64,000 bases of DNA, taken from Burkholderiaceae bacterium (GTDB taxonomy: Bacteria; Pseudomonadota; Gammaproteobacteria; Burkholderiales; Burkholderiaceae). A program made the translations under genes and the position numbers. The stretch covers positions 81,364 through 145,363 of the forward strand of contig JAHFQJ010000001.1 in the NCBI GenBank assembly GCA_023266335.1, read 5' to 3'. Below the pieces are notes generated by a model. It was not told the origin of the DNA. It worked only from the letters and a program-made list of their open reading frames with translations, and ran no database searches. This document shows, in pieces, positions 9,590-19,080 of the stretch; position 1 is the stretch's first letter; each line of letters opens with the position of its first letter.

Positions 9590-10633
9590 ATGCCTAAAAA
9601 TTTAAATAAAGAGCAGAGCAGTGAAATAAAGTCAGCTAATTCAGATAAAAATAATCAAAAAACAAAAACAGCCAAGGGATTAGGAAAAGGTCTAGGTGCT
9701 TTATTATCAGGTATAGATTCATTTGATTTTGATCAAGATAATAACTTAAATTCTATTTTAAAAAAAGATGAAAAAAGTATTCATCATGATGATAAATCTG
9801 AATTAGATAAATTCGTAAATATTCTATGCGCTAGTATTATCAGTAACCCAAATCAGCCGCGTAAAAATTTTAGTCATGAGAGTATAGAAGAATTAGCACT
9901 TAGTATTAAAAGCCAAGGTATTTTGCAGCCTATAGTGGTAAAGTGGCTGGATACACAACAAAAATATCAAATAATCGCCGGCGAAAGAAGGTGGAGAGCA
10001 GCTAAAATAGCTGGTTTAGATTCAATACCGGCTATAGTTAAAAATTTATCTCAAAGAGAACAAATATTAATATCTATTATAGAAAATATACAAAGAGCAG
10101 AACTTACTTCAATTGAAGAAGCAAATGCATTCAGCCGCCTCAAAGAAGAATTTAACTTAACACATGAGCAAATTGCAGAGCAGGTCAGTAAATCAAGAAG
10201 CCATATTACCAATTTACTGCGTTTGTTAAATTTGTCTCTGCCGGTTCAGGAAATGCTTAATAACAAACAAATTGATATGGGGCATGCAAGGGCTTTATTA
10301 TCACAAGATAATGCACAGCAAATTGTTTTAGCAAATATGATAATTAATAAAAATCTTAGTGTTAGAGAAATAGAAAATTATATAAAATTAAATTCAAATT
10401 TTTATACTCAAAAGCAGGATAAAATAAAAGATAATACAAAAGAAAAAGAAATATATAAAGATAAAGATTTAGAAAATTTGCAGAATAATTTAGAACAGGC
10501 TTTGGGTACATATGTTTCTATAAAACCCCGTACAAAGTCAGGTATACAATCTGGTAAAGGCAGCATAATAATAAAATATGACTCATTAGATATACTTGAT
10601 GGAATTTTATCAAAAATCTTATCAAATGCTTAA
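9590..10633 (+). CDS. parB: Chromosome partitioning protein ParB/Spo0J
   Basis: NPNQPRKNFSHESIEELALSIKSQGILQPIVV, AGERRWRAAKIAGLDSIPAIV, KSRSHITNLLRLLNL. Confidence 0.97.
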   Translation: MPKNLNKEQSSEIKSANSDKNNQKTKTAKGLGKGLGALLSGIDSFDFDQDNNLNSILKKDEKSIHHDDKSELDKFVNILCASIISNPNQPRKNFSHESIEELALSIKSQGILQPIVVKWLDTQQKYQIIAGERRWRAAKIAGLDSIPAIVKNLSQREQILISIIENIQRAELTSIEEANAFSRLKEEFNLTHEQIAEQVSKSRSHITNLLRLLNLSLPVQEMLNNKQIDMGHARALLSQDNAQQIVLANMIINKNLSVREIENYIKLNSNFYTQKQDKIKDNTKEKEIYKDKDLENLQNNLEQALGTYVSIKPRTKSGIQSGKGSIIIKYDSLDILDGILSKILSNA

Positions 10634-10812
10634 TATTTGTCGTAAATAGGTTGAATATTCATAGAGTTACTCATAAATTCTATGATTTAAATATAATTTA
10701 TCTTATATTGAAATATGATGAGTGTTTTGTGTTAATTCTTTATCAGATAATATAATTTTTTTAGTGATATTTAATTGCTAATTACTTATACAATATATAA
10801 ACAAGGATTTAT

Positions 10813-11529
10813 ATGCGGATAGCATTATTAGATGACGACCCAACCCAGACCAAATGGGTAAAAGAGGTTCTTGAAGAAGCAGGGCATTTGTGTCACGAGT
10901 TTAATTTAAGCAAAAGTTTAATTGAACGCTTGCGCAAAGATACCTTTGATTTATTAGTTTTAGACTGGAATATACCAGATATGTCAGGTCCGGAAGTACT
11001 AGCTTGGGTAAGACGCCATATAGAAACTTCAGTCCCTGTTATTTTTATGACAAATAGAACTAGAGAAGAAGACATTGTCGCAGGTTTAAATGCAGGTGCA
11101 GATGATTATATTTTTAAGCCGGCCCGCAAAATTGAATTATTAGCCCGTGTAAATGCTGTTTTAAGAAGGGTATACCCGATAAATTTAGCAGAAAAAGAAA
11201 AACACTTTGATTATACATTTAATTTAAAAGAGAAAAAAATATTTTTTCATGAAAATGAAATTGAACTAACGCACAAAGAATTTGACTTAGCTTTATTATT
11301 ATTCAGGCATCTTTCGCGACCGCTATCACGCTCTCATATTTTGGAAAGCGTTTGGGGTAAAGAAAGTGATATACCAACCCGCACTATGGATACCCACATA
11401 TCAAGAATACGTAATAAGCTGGAGCTTAGAATTGAAAATGGATTTAAATTAGCTACTGTTTATAGTTATGGCTATCGTCTTGAGAGATTTGAACCAGGTG
11501 AAGATGATAAAGATAAAGAATATAATTAG
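10813..11529 (+). CDS. OmpR/PhoB-family response regulator
   Basis: Receiver (LLDDDPTQTKWV, LLVLDWNIPDMSG, FMTNRTREEDIVAGLNAGADDYIFKPA) plus winged-helix DNA-binding domain. Confidence 0.92.
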   Translation: MRIALLDDDPTQTKWVKEVLEEAGHLCHEFNLSKSLIERLRKDTFDLLVLDWNIPDMSGPEVLAWVRRHIETSVPVIFMTNRTREEDIVAGLNAGADDYIFKPARKIELLARVNAVLRRVYPINLAEKEKHFDYTFNLKEKKIFFHENEIELTHKEFDLALLLFRHLSRPLSRSHILESVWGKESDIPTRTMDTHISRIRNKLELRIENGFKLATVYSYGYRLERFEPGEDDKDKEYN

Positions 11530-11705
11530 ACAAACTGATAAATAGATTAACTGCATACTAGTATTTCATCTAATATTTCTTTCTCTAAAAATAAGTGATA
11601 ATATTAAATAATTTTATATTTAGGTAATTAATTATTAAACGTATTTAGTTTTTTTAAATTAACTAAATTTATGATAAAAATATATTAGATTAGGAATTAA
11701 TTTAT

Positions 11706-14006
11706 ATGCGAATATCTCATTCTTCAAGTTTTAAAATAGTAGTAAAAATTGCGCTTATTTTAATTTGCTGTATCAGCTTATTAATTTATACCAAGTTAAC
11801 TGACCGCGTGTCTTTTATGATTTATGATCAGTTGTTGGTGGTAAAACATAATCCAGCAAGTTCTGACATTACAATTATTGAAGTGGATGATAAGACTTTA
11901 AAGCATCTTGGAAATTTGCCTTCAAATGATATAAATGCAAAATTTATTCAAAAATTATTTTATTTATCCCCTAACGCAGTAATAATTGATGAAACTTTTA
12001 AATTAGATTTACAAAAAGAAAGTGTATTAAAATCAATTACCTCAATAAAAAATTTATATTTGCCGGTAAGCTTTACTCATGAAGCAAATTTAGATTTATT
12101 AGATAAATATTATCAATCAACAACTTATACAGAAAAACTGCTTAATGACAGTGGGCATTTTATATTAAATTTTGACGGCGACAGCAGAGTTCGTTCAATC
12201 GATATTCAAAAAGATCTAAACTATAAAAATATATCCTCATCTGACAGCAGTTCATCTTTATACGCAGTATTCAATGCTTATCAAAAAAGCACGGTAGTTG
12301 ATACAAAATTAATTGATGATATTTATAGTAAAAAACAAATATTTATACCATATAATTCATCAAATTATCATAAAATTAGTTATATTGATGTATTAAAAAA
12401 TCAAGTAGATCCGTTTCAAATAACAGGTAAATATATTATTATTGGGCAGAATACTCAATATGTGCAGAAATATAATACCCCATACGGATTGATGAATTCA
12501 GTTGATATCCATGCTCAAGCTTTACAGGGATTTTTAGACCATACAACAATTTATAAAGTAGATACTATATGGCAGTATCTAATCGCTGTGGTATCAATTA
12601 TATCTAGCATATTAATTATTTGGTTATGCATGCCGAAAATTGCAGTTGCCTTAAATTTTTTGTTAATTTCATTTTTAATCACAATTAATGTTTTATGTTT
12701 TTATTATAATTGGTGGTTTTCACCTCTTCCAAGCATAATTGGTATTTTAGCTGCTTATCCAATGTGGATTCATTATAAAATGGTTACCATGACGAGGTTT
12801 ATTGATGGAGAACTTAGTATGATAAAAACTTCTTCTTTAAACCTTATGCAGTCATTAAATAATAGCAGTGCTAAGCCTTGGTTTAAGCAGGATACATTTG
12901 ACAGAAGAATATCTCAATTAAGAACAGCAATTGCAAATAATGAAAATATGCGTCAATTTATTGACAATAATATTAATGCAATGCCGGACGTAATTATTGT
13001 AACAGATTTAAAAGGTAATATTATTCTTAATAATCAAGCAGCTGAAACTTGGTTAAATCACTTATCAGTAAAGAATAATAATATGACCTTATTATTAAGC
13101 ACTATGTCAGCACAAGACTTACTGCAGCCTAAACTAGTTTGGCAGGATATTTTTGAGCAGGCATATAATAATCCGGAACAATGGCAAAAAGGTATTGAAC
13201 TTAAAATTGATACGGGTAAATTCAAATATGGCTTACTAAGGATAATACCAAGTAATAACCATATTGGTAAAATGATAAGCTGGTTATGCACAATCCAAGA
13301 CTTAACTGAGAAAAAGCATATGGAACAGCAGAGAGATGAAATGATGCGCTTCTTATCGCATGATATGCGTTCTCCGCAGTCTTCAATTATAGCCAGCATT
13401 GAATTACATAGAAAAAATAAAGATTATAAATCATCAGAAGAAATTTTATTAAAAAAAATTGAATCGCATGCCTACCGCACCCTTACATTGGCTGAAGAAT
13501 TTGTACAATTAGCAAAAGCAGAAGCTCAAGTCTATAATAATGAATATGTAAGTATGAGCAATTTAGTCATGGATTCTGCAGATGATATGTGGTCTTTAGC
13601 TAAACAAAAAAATATTAAAATCAAACAAGAATTAATTGATGATGCCTATGTATTAGGCGATAGATTATTATTATCCAGATGTATAACTAATTTATTAAGT
13701 AATGCGATTAAATATACATTTGAAAATCGTCAGGTGTGGGTAAAAATGTCTATTAGAGATAATTTTGCTGTAGTTGATTTTATTGATGAAGGTCCAGGAA
13801 TTAGTAAGGAAAATCAGAAAAAATTATTTGAAAGATTTGTCCGTTTTGAAGAAACTAAACATGTAGAAGGAATTGGGCTGGGTTTATCTTTTGTTAAGGT
13901 AGTAGTAGATAAACATAATGGTAAAATTTCATGCACAAGCGAGTATGGCCACGGATGTCAATTTAGTATATTATTACCATTAGCTCCGCCAGATGAAGTT
14001 GTATAG
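11706..14006 (+). CDS. CHASE2 domain-containing PAS sensor histidine kinase
   Basis: N-terminal CHASE2-like extracytoplasmic region and three TM helices; LSHDMRSPQSSI H-box, NLLSNAIKYTF N-box, IGLGLSFVKVV G-box. Confidence 0.9.
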   Translation: MRISHSSSFKIVVKIALILICCISLLIYTKLTDRVSFMIYDQLLVVKHNPASSDITIIEVDDKTLKHLGNLPSNDINAKFIQKLFYLSPNAVIIDETFKLDLQKESVLKSITSIKNLYLPVSFTHEANLDLLDKYYQSTTYTEKLLNDSGHFILNFDGDSRVRSIDIQKDLNYKNISSSDSSSSLYAVFNAYQKSTVVDTKLIDDIYSKKQIFIPYNSSNYHKISYIDVLKNQVDPFQITGKYIIIGQNTQYVQKYNTPYGLMNSVDIHAQALQGFLDHTTIYKVDTIWQYLIAVVSIISSILIIWLCMPKIAVALNFLLISFLITINVLCFYYNWWFSPLPSIIGILAAYPMWIHYKMVTMTRFIDGELSMIKTSSLNLMQSLNNSSAKPWFKQDTFDRRISQLRTAIANNENMRQFIDNNINAMPDVIIVTDLKGNIILNNQAAETWLNHLSVKNNNMTLLLSTMSAQDLLQPKLVWQDIFEQAYNNPEQWQKGIELKIDTGKFKYGLLRIIPSNNHIGKMISWLCTIQDLTEKKHMEQQRDEMMRFLSHDMRSPQSSIIASIELHRKNKDYKSSEEILLKKIESHAYRTLTLAEEFVQLAKAEAQVYNNEYVSMSNLVMDSADDMWSLAKQKNIKIKQELIDDAYVLGDRLLLSRCITNLLSNAIKYTFENRQVWVKMSIRDNFAVVDFIDEGPGISKENQKKLFERFVRFEETKHVEGIGLGLSFVKVVVDKHNGKISCTSEYGHGCQFSILLPLAPPDEVV

Positions 14007-14112
14007 TAACGCAAATTCTGGATAAGAATGTTGAAGCAGTCAGTAACTGTTTATGAATGTTTAGGCGTGCTTTATACAATTGCAGATTTATTTATGCATA
14101 TGAAGAATATCG

Positions 14113-14133
14113 TTCCCATGCAGGTGGGAATCC
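14113..14133. repeat. Dispersed palindromic repeat (TTCCCATGCAGGTGGGAATCC)
   Basis: Matches the GTCATTCCYGCGNANGCRGGAATCC-type palindrome seen at several other intergenic sites in the window. Confidence 0.6.
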
Positions 14134-14281
14134 GGATAGATGCTTATGCGGCGGCTATGGTTAACTTATAGCTGGATGTAGCTTTATTTTTGCTATGCTT
14201 ATCTTGTTCCTTATCCAGTTTAGGTTTATAATAGCTATCGTATCTTGTCATGTTGTTGTACTTAAAAAGCTTACTTATAGA

Positions 14282-15325
14282 ATGCTGAATTATATTCTAA
14301 AAAGATTATTACTAATAATTCCTACGTTAATTGGTATTTTAACCATAACATTTATAATTATTCAAATTGTGCCGGGTGGTCCGGTTGAACAATTTATCAG
14401 TAGCCTCAAGCAGCAAAGCAGCGAATCTGGTGGTTCGCAGGCTGCAAGTTTTGGTATGAATTTCAGCCGAGGTATGGACAATGAACAAATTCAGCAAATA
14501 AAACAAATGTATGGATTTGATAAACCAATTTTGTATCGATATTTTCATACCATTTCCCAATTTGCTAAATTTGATTTAGGTCAAAGCTACTTTCACCACC
14601 AAAGTGTTTTAAAATTAGTTATTAATAAACTGCCTGTATCTGTTAGTTTAGGTATTTGGGCGTTTTTCTTATCTTATGTTATCTGTATTCCATTAGGTAT
14701 TTATCAAGCCAAAAAAAATGGAACATTTATAGATAAATCATCTACATTTATATTATTAGCTATGCATGCTTTGCCTAGCTTTGCTTTGGGCGTAGTATTG
14801 CTTGTATTATTTGCCGGCGGAAATTTTTGGCAAGTATTTCCCTTACGCGGAATTATTTCTGCTAATTTTGAAAATTTAACTATATGGCAAAAAATATGTG
14901 ATTACCTTTGGCATATGGTATTACCAATTACTTCTATGTTATTAAGTGAGTTAATAATTTTAACTCAGTTTACTAAAAATGGATTTTTAGATGAAATGAA
15001 TAAACATTATGTAATGGTATTAAAAGCTAAAGGTTTAAAACAAAATTATATTTTTTATAAACATATCTTAAAAAATGCATTATTACCGATTGTAAGCAGC
15101 ATGCCTGCAGCTTTTATTGCAAGTTTATTTGCCGGTTCTTTATTAATCGAAAATTTATTTAGCTTAGATGGATTGGGTTTACTATCTTATGAATCAATTA
15201 TGAGAAGAGATTACCCATTAGTATTAGGTAGTTTATATATATTTACCTTAATTGGTTTATTAACTAGAGTAATGAGTGATATATTTTTAAGCTGGCTAGA
15301 CCCTAGAATTAAATTATATAATTAA
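14282..15325 (+). CDS. yejB: Peptide/microcin C ABC transporter permease (YejB/DppB family)
   Basis: MLNYILKRLLLIIPTLIGILTITFIIIQIVPGGPVEQFI..., typical BPD permease; start moved to the internal Met where homology begins. Confidence 0.87.
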   Translation: MLNYILKRLLLIIPTLIGILTITFIIIQIVPGGPVEQFISSLKQQSSESGGSQAASFGMNFSRGMDNEQIQQIKQMYGFDKPILYRYFHTISQFAKFDLGQSYFHHQSVLKLVINKLPVSVSLGIWAFFLSYVICIPLGIYQAKKNGTFIDKSSTFILLAMHALPSFALGVVLLVLFAGGNFWQVFPLRGIISANFENLTIWQKICDYLWHMVLPITSMLLSELIILTQFTKNGFLDEMNKHYVMVLKAKGLKQNYIFYKHILKNALLPIVSSMPAAFIASLFAGSLLIENLFSLDGLGLLSYESIMRRDYPLVLGSLYIFTLIGLLTRVMSDIFLSWLDPRIKLYN

Positions 15326-15351
15326 AAAATCAAAGTTAAATCTAAATTATT

Positions 15352-16275
15352 TTAGATTAAAAGCTGGTTATTGATAATCTTGCAGATTTTACCTATAGGC
15401 AATGTAGCTTTAGTTTTGCAATGACCAAAGGCAAGATTAGTAAAGATTTTTACGTTAAACGGTGATAATTTATGCTGCCAATAATCAACTACATGTTGCA
15501 ATGAATAACCATTATCATACTCTGTAGTTTTATAAGAGCTAAAATTACCAAAAATTAAAGCAGATTGTTTTTGCAGAATTCCGCTATGGTATAATTGATG
15601 TAACGAGCGTTCTATGCGGTAGGGCGGTTCGTTTATATCTTCTATAAATAAGATACCTTCACTAATATCCGGCATATATTCACTGCCGACCAATGTGCAT
15701 ATCATAGTTAAATTTCCGCCCCATAGAATGCCTTCGCTATGATTATCTTTATTTAATGAATGGGGAAGTATATCATATGAAATAGCCTCTAAATTTAAGA
15801 CTTTATTGAATGAATCCAGCATGAAACTGTCTAGTTCATTAATGTTATCAACGCAGAAATCACTTGTAAACATCGGACCAGCATAAGTTATAGTTTTAGT
15901 GAATTTATACACAGCAAGATGAAATAAAGTAAAATCGCTATGCCCCACAACTTTAATATTATTATTATTAATAATATCAGCAATTTTACTCCAGTTTACT
16001 TTATCAATAATTCTGCTTAAACCATAACCGCCTCTAATAGGCATAGCAATATTTATATTTTCCTTTAGATGTAAATTTGAAAAGCTGTCTAAATATAAAT
16101 CACTTTGCCTTTCTAACTCATTGCCCCCAAATCTTAAGTTTATTCTCTGCTTTATTTTTCCCACTTGCAAATCATCTATGAGATTACTCATAGATTTCCA
16201 AATTTTTGCGGCTTGCTCTATTTTACAAGCCGGCGAATAACCAGATGGTGCGATAAGATTTAGATTATACGGCAT
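15352..16275 (-). CDS. ldcA: Muramoyltetrapeptide (LD-)carboxypeptidase, S66 family
   Basis: LIAPSGYSP, IRGGYGLSRIIDKVNW, VVGHSDFTLFHLAVYK, WGGNLTMICTLVGSEYMPDISEGILFIEDINEPPYRIERSLHQL. Confidence 0.92.
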   Translation of the reverse strand: MPYNLNLIAPSGYSPACKIEQAAKIWKSMSNLIDDLQVGKIKQRINLRFGGNELERQSDLYLDSFSNLHLKENINIAMPIRGGYGLSRIIDKVNWSKIADIINNNNIKVVGHSDFTLFHLAVYKFTKTITYAGPMFTSDFCVDNINELDSFMLDSFNKVLNLEAISYDILPHSLNKDNHSEGILWGGNLTMICTLVGSEYMPDISEGILFIEDINEPPYRIERSLHQLYHSGILQKQSALIFGNFSSYKTTEYDNGYSLQHVVDYWQHKLSPFNVKIFTNLAFGHCKTKATLPIGKICKIINNQLLI

Positions 16276-16277
16276 TA

Positions 16278-16397
16278 TTACAATTTATTATCAGGACCGC
16301 CGCCTAAACCAGAATCTTTTTTCGGCGGTGGCGGTGGAGGAGGCGGTGGAGGAGGCGGCGGTTTTGGTAGTATAGCTCCTATTATTTTATCTAGCAT
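16278..16397 (-). CDS. 39-aa polyproline micropeptide MLDKIIGAILPKP(12)PKKDSGLGGGPDNKL (13 consecutive Pro)
   Basis: AAAGGAATTATT-ATG RBS; stop 2 bp before the ldcA ATG; tract uses mixed CCG/CCT/CCA codons. Confidence 0.7.
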   Translation of the reverse strand: MLDKIIGAILPKPPPPPPPPPPPPPKKDSGLGGGPDNKL

Positions 16398-16555
16398 AAT
16401 AATTCCTTTGTTAGTTGAATAATTGAGTTCTAAATATTTTTTATTTAGAACATCTTTATTATATGTATATTTAAATCTATTATTGTTCCATTTAATTATA
16501 TAAATATAAAAAAACCAGCGCAAGGCTGGATAATTTTAGTTAATTAATATTAATT

Positions 16556-16726
16556 TTATAAACCTTCTTTTTCTGGTTTTTGTACGCCAGGCTGGGTTGT
16601 ATTTTCTGGAATAGTAACTGTTTCAGTTTCTGGTACGGGGATTTGACCTTGACAAATTTGACCAGTGACTAAATCTACATATTTTCCTTGACGATACTCT
16701 GTTGATGTTTTAGTGGTGGTTGCCAT
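16556..16726 (-). CDS. 56-aa small protein MATTTKTSTEYRQGKYVDLVTGQICQGQIPVPETETVTIPENTTQPGVQKPEKEGL (not in supplied ORF track)
   Basis: AAAAGGAAAATAT-ATG RBS; complete ORF read manually on the minus strand, upstream of the polyproline ORF. Confidence 0.65.
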   Translation of the reverse strand: MATTTKTSTEYRQGKYVDLVTGQICQGQIPVPETETVTIPENTTQPGVQKPEKEGL

Positions 16727-16801
16727 ATATTTTCCTTTTTACAATTTAATTATTCAATATTTAGTGTAGTATATTAATTAGTAGTTCATATTTAAAAAAA
16801 A

Positions 16802-18085
16802 TTATCTTAAAAAAAGCATTTGTAAATCATTTAAAAAGTCTATTCCCATTGATGTTGCTTTTATATAATTTTCAGACTTTTCAATTAAGCCTTTATGTTG
16901 CGCAATTTCAATATTATCAGAAACATAATGATAACCTAAGCCAGTTTTTTCAATAAAATCATGTATTTTTACTCCATTAATTAATCTTAATGCACCTAAC
17001 ATAAATTCAAAAGGCAAATCATCAGTTAATATATCATTTTTAGAAATAACATGTTTATTATTCATAGCATCATTTAAATTCAATGCATTTGTTATATATG
17101 CGGTAGGGTGTTTATGTTTTACATATCTGATGGTTTTATCCGGAAAACTAATTTTACCATGTGCGCCTGCACCAATACCAATATAATCACCAAATTGCCA
17201 ATAATTTAAATTATGCCTGCTTTGTTTATTTTTTTCTTTAGCATAGGCTGATATTTCATATCTTTCAAATCCATTATGAGATAATTCTTTAATAATTAAG
17301 TCCTGCATTTCATATGCTATATCTTCATCTGGGATCTTAGGTGGATACTTCGCAAAATATGTATTTGGTTCTAGGGTTAAATGATAGCAAGATAAATGTG
17401 ATGTATCAAAACTGGCAGCTCTACTAATATCTTCATAGCATTGCTCTAATGTTTGATGCGGTAATGCAAAAATTATATCTAAATTAATATTATCAAATGC
17501 TTGATGTGCATATTCTATCGCTTTAACTGCTTGAGTGCCGTTGTGAACTCTACCTAATTCTTTTAAATGCTGGTCATTAAAACTTTGAATACCTAATGAA
17601 ATTCTATTAATTCCAGATTTTCTAAAAGCATTAAATTTTTGTGCTTCAGCACTGCTTGGATTAGCTTCTATAGTCACCTCACAGCATGTATGCATGGGTA
17701 AAAGAGTGAATAAAATCTGCATGATTTTATCCATACCTTGACTTGATATTAAGCTTGGAGTACCGCCGCCAATAAATACTGTATGTATACTTCTACCCCA
17801 AATTAAGGGTAAAGATGATACTATATCATTCTCAAGTGCTTGAATATAATTTTTTTCTAATTCTTTATCAATATGTTTTTGATTTTTAATTTCATGAGAA
17901 TTAAAATCGCAATACGGACATTTTTTTTCACACCATGGTATATGAATATAAACACTTAGAGGCGGTAAAGCTTGGAGTTTTATAGAATGATTAGAATCAG
18001 ATATTTTAGATATTAGATTTTTATTATTTGGGGTTGAATATTTTATATCTTCTATTTTTATGGGGGCATTAAGTAGTTTTTGCAT
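16802..18085 (-). CDS. hemW: Heme chaperone HemW / HemN-like radical SAM protein
   Basis: SVYIHIPWCEKKCPYCDFNSH, FIGGGTPSL, EANPSSAE, GINRISLGIQSFNDQHLKELGRVH. Confidence 0.94.
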   Translation of the reverse strand: MQKLLNAPIKIEDIKYSTPNNKNLISKISDSNHSIKLQALPPLSVYIHIPWCEKKCPYCDFNSHEIKNQKHIDKELEKNYIQALENDIVSSLPLIWGRSIHTVFIGGGTPSLISSQGMDKIMQILFTLLPMHTCCEVTIEANPSSAEAQKFNAFRKSGINRISLGIQSFNDQHLKELGRVHNGTQAVKAIEYAHQAFDNINLDIIFALPHQTLEQCYEDISRAASFDTSHLSCYHLTLEPNTYFAKYPPKIPDEDIAYEMQDLIIKELSHNGFERYEISAYAKEKNKQSRHNLNYWQFGDYIGIGAGAHGKISFPDKTIRYVKHKHPTAYITNALNLNDAMNNKHVISKNDILTDDLPFEFMLGALRLINGVKIHDFIEKTGLGYHYVSDNIEIAQHKGLIEKSENYIKATSMGIDFLNDLQMLFLR

Positions 18086-18249
18086 ATATTAATCAATAGC
18101 TAATCATTTTAAATATAGTCATAAATTTACTAATAGTAGTTCATTTTGCAGCAAGGCATCATGAGAAATTACAGCAATTATAGCTATGTATATAAATACA
18201 TTTAGGAGTAATTTCAAAACAGCAAACCCGCAAATTGAAATACAGTTAA

Positions 18250-19068
18250 TTAATCTTCTGTTTTTATTACTTTATATGGTATAGCTTCATGAGAGAGCTT
18301 TTTCTCAATTTCATCAGTTTCTTTTTTGCTGTAAAATGGTCCCATTCTCACTCTGTAAACTGTACTGCCTTCTCTTTCAGCCTCAACTACATTTGCATGT
18401 AATCCTTGCATCAGCAATGTAGCTTTTTGTCTATCTGCTTGATCATCACTTTTAAATGAGCCAACCTGCACATAAAATACCCCAGTTTTTTCTACTTTAG
18501 TCTTAATAACCTTTTTATCTTCTTTGGCTTTATCTTTACTATTACCAAGTAAGCTTTTTATAGGGTCTGTCTCTGTATTCGGATTAATTTCATGCTTTGG
18601 TTTTTTAGAATGCTCATCTGGATTTCTATTATTAACACTAATTGAATTTTCAGTTGGCGTTCCAATTTTTCTTTCCCCAAACTCATCAATATATTCAGGT
18701 AATTCTTTTTTCTTTTTCTTAATTTGTTCAGTTTGAGCTATGCCGTTATTAATAATATCCTGCATAACCTCTTCGCTGCTTTTATTTGCTTTGGGGTTGC
18801 TGTTTTCTATATTATTACTTTCTAAAGGCAGTGTTTTTTTATCGTCTACAGCATTAAGAGGAACTTTGCTGTACAATGATTTATTTGGATCTGCACTTTG
18901 CGGATTAGCTGAATTAGCATTTTCTTGTGAATTTGTTTTAGCATTTTCATTAATCGGACTGGCATTTTTTGTCATTAACATAAATGCAATTAGAGCAGCA
19001 AATACAGCGACCATTAAGCCTAGTATTAAGCCTAATAAAACATGACCTTTATTTGTTGTTGTGTTCAT
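18250..19068 (-). CDS. SPOR-domain protein (FtsN-like), single TM
   Basis: N-terminal TM (HVLLGLILGLMVAVFAALIAFMLM), charged linker, C-terminal SPOR domain FYVQVGSFKSDDQADRQKATLLMQGLHANVV...YRVRMGPFYSKKE. Confidence 0.9.
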   Translation of the reverse strand: MNTTTNKGHVLLGLILGLMVAVFAALIAFMLMTKNASPINENAKTNSQENANSANPQSADPNKSLYSKVPLNAVDDKKTLPLESNNIENSNPKANKSSEEVMQDIINNGIAQTEQIKKKKKELPEYIDEFGERKIGTPTENSISVNNRNPDEHSKKPKHEINPNTETDPIKSLLGNSKDKAKEDKKVIKTKVEKTGVFYVQVGSFKSDDQADRQKATLLMQGLHANVVEAEREGSTVYRVRMGPFYSKKETDEIEKKLSHEAIPYKVIKTED

Positions 19069-19080
19069 GAATTTTCCTTT

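Noticed and set aside
16323-16361. GC-rich GGCGGTGGA tract as a CRISPR or microsatellite
   Set aside because: It is in-frame polyproline coding in a small ORF; no repeat-spacer structure.
18524-19045. Two plus-strand hydrophobic ORFs (70 and 101 aa) opposite the SPOR gene
   Set aside because: Antisense to Lys/Asn/Glu-rich codons yields Leu/Phe-rich artefacts.
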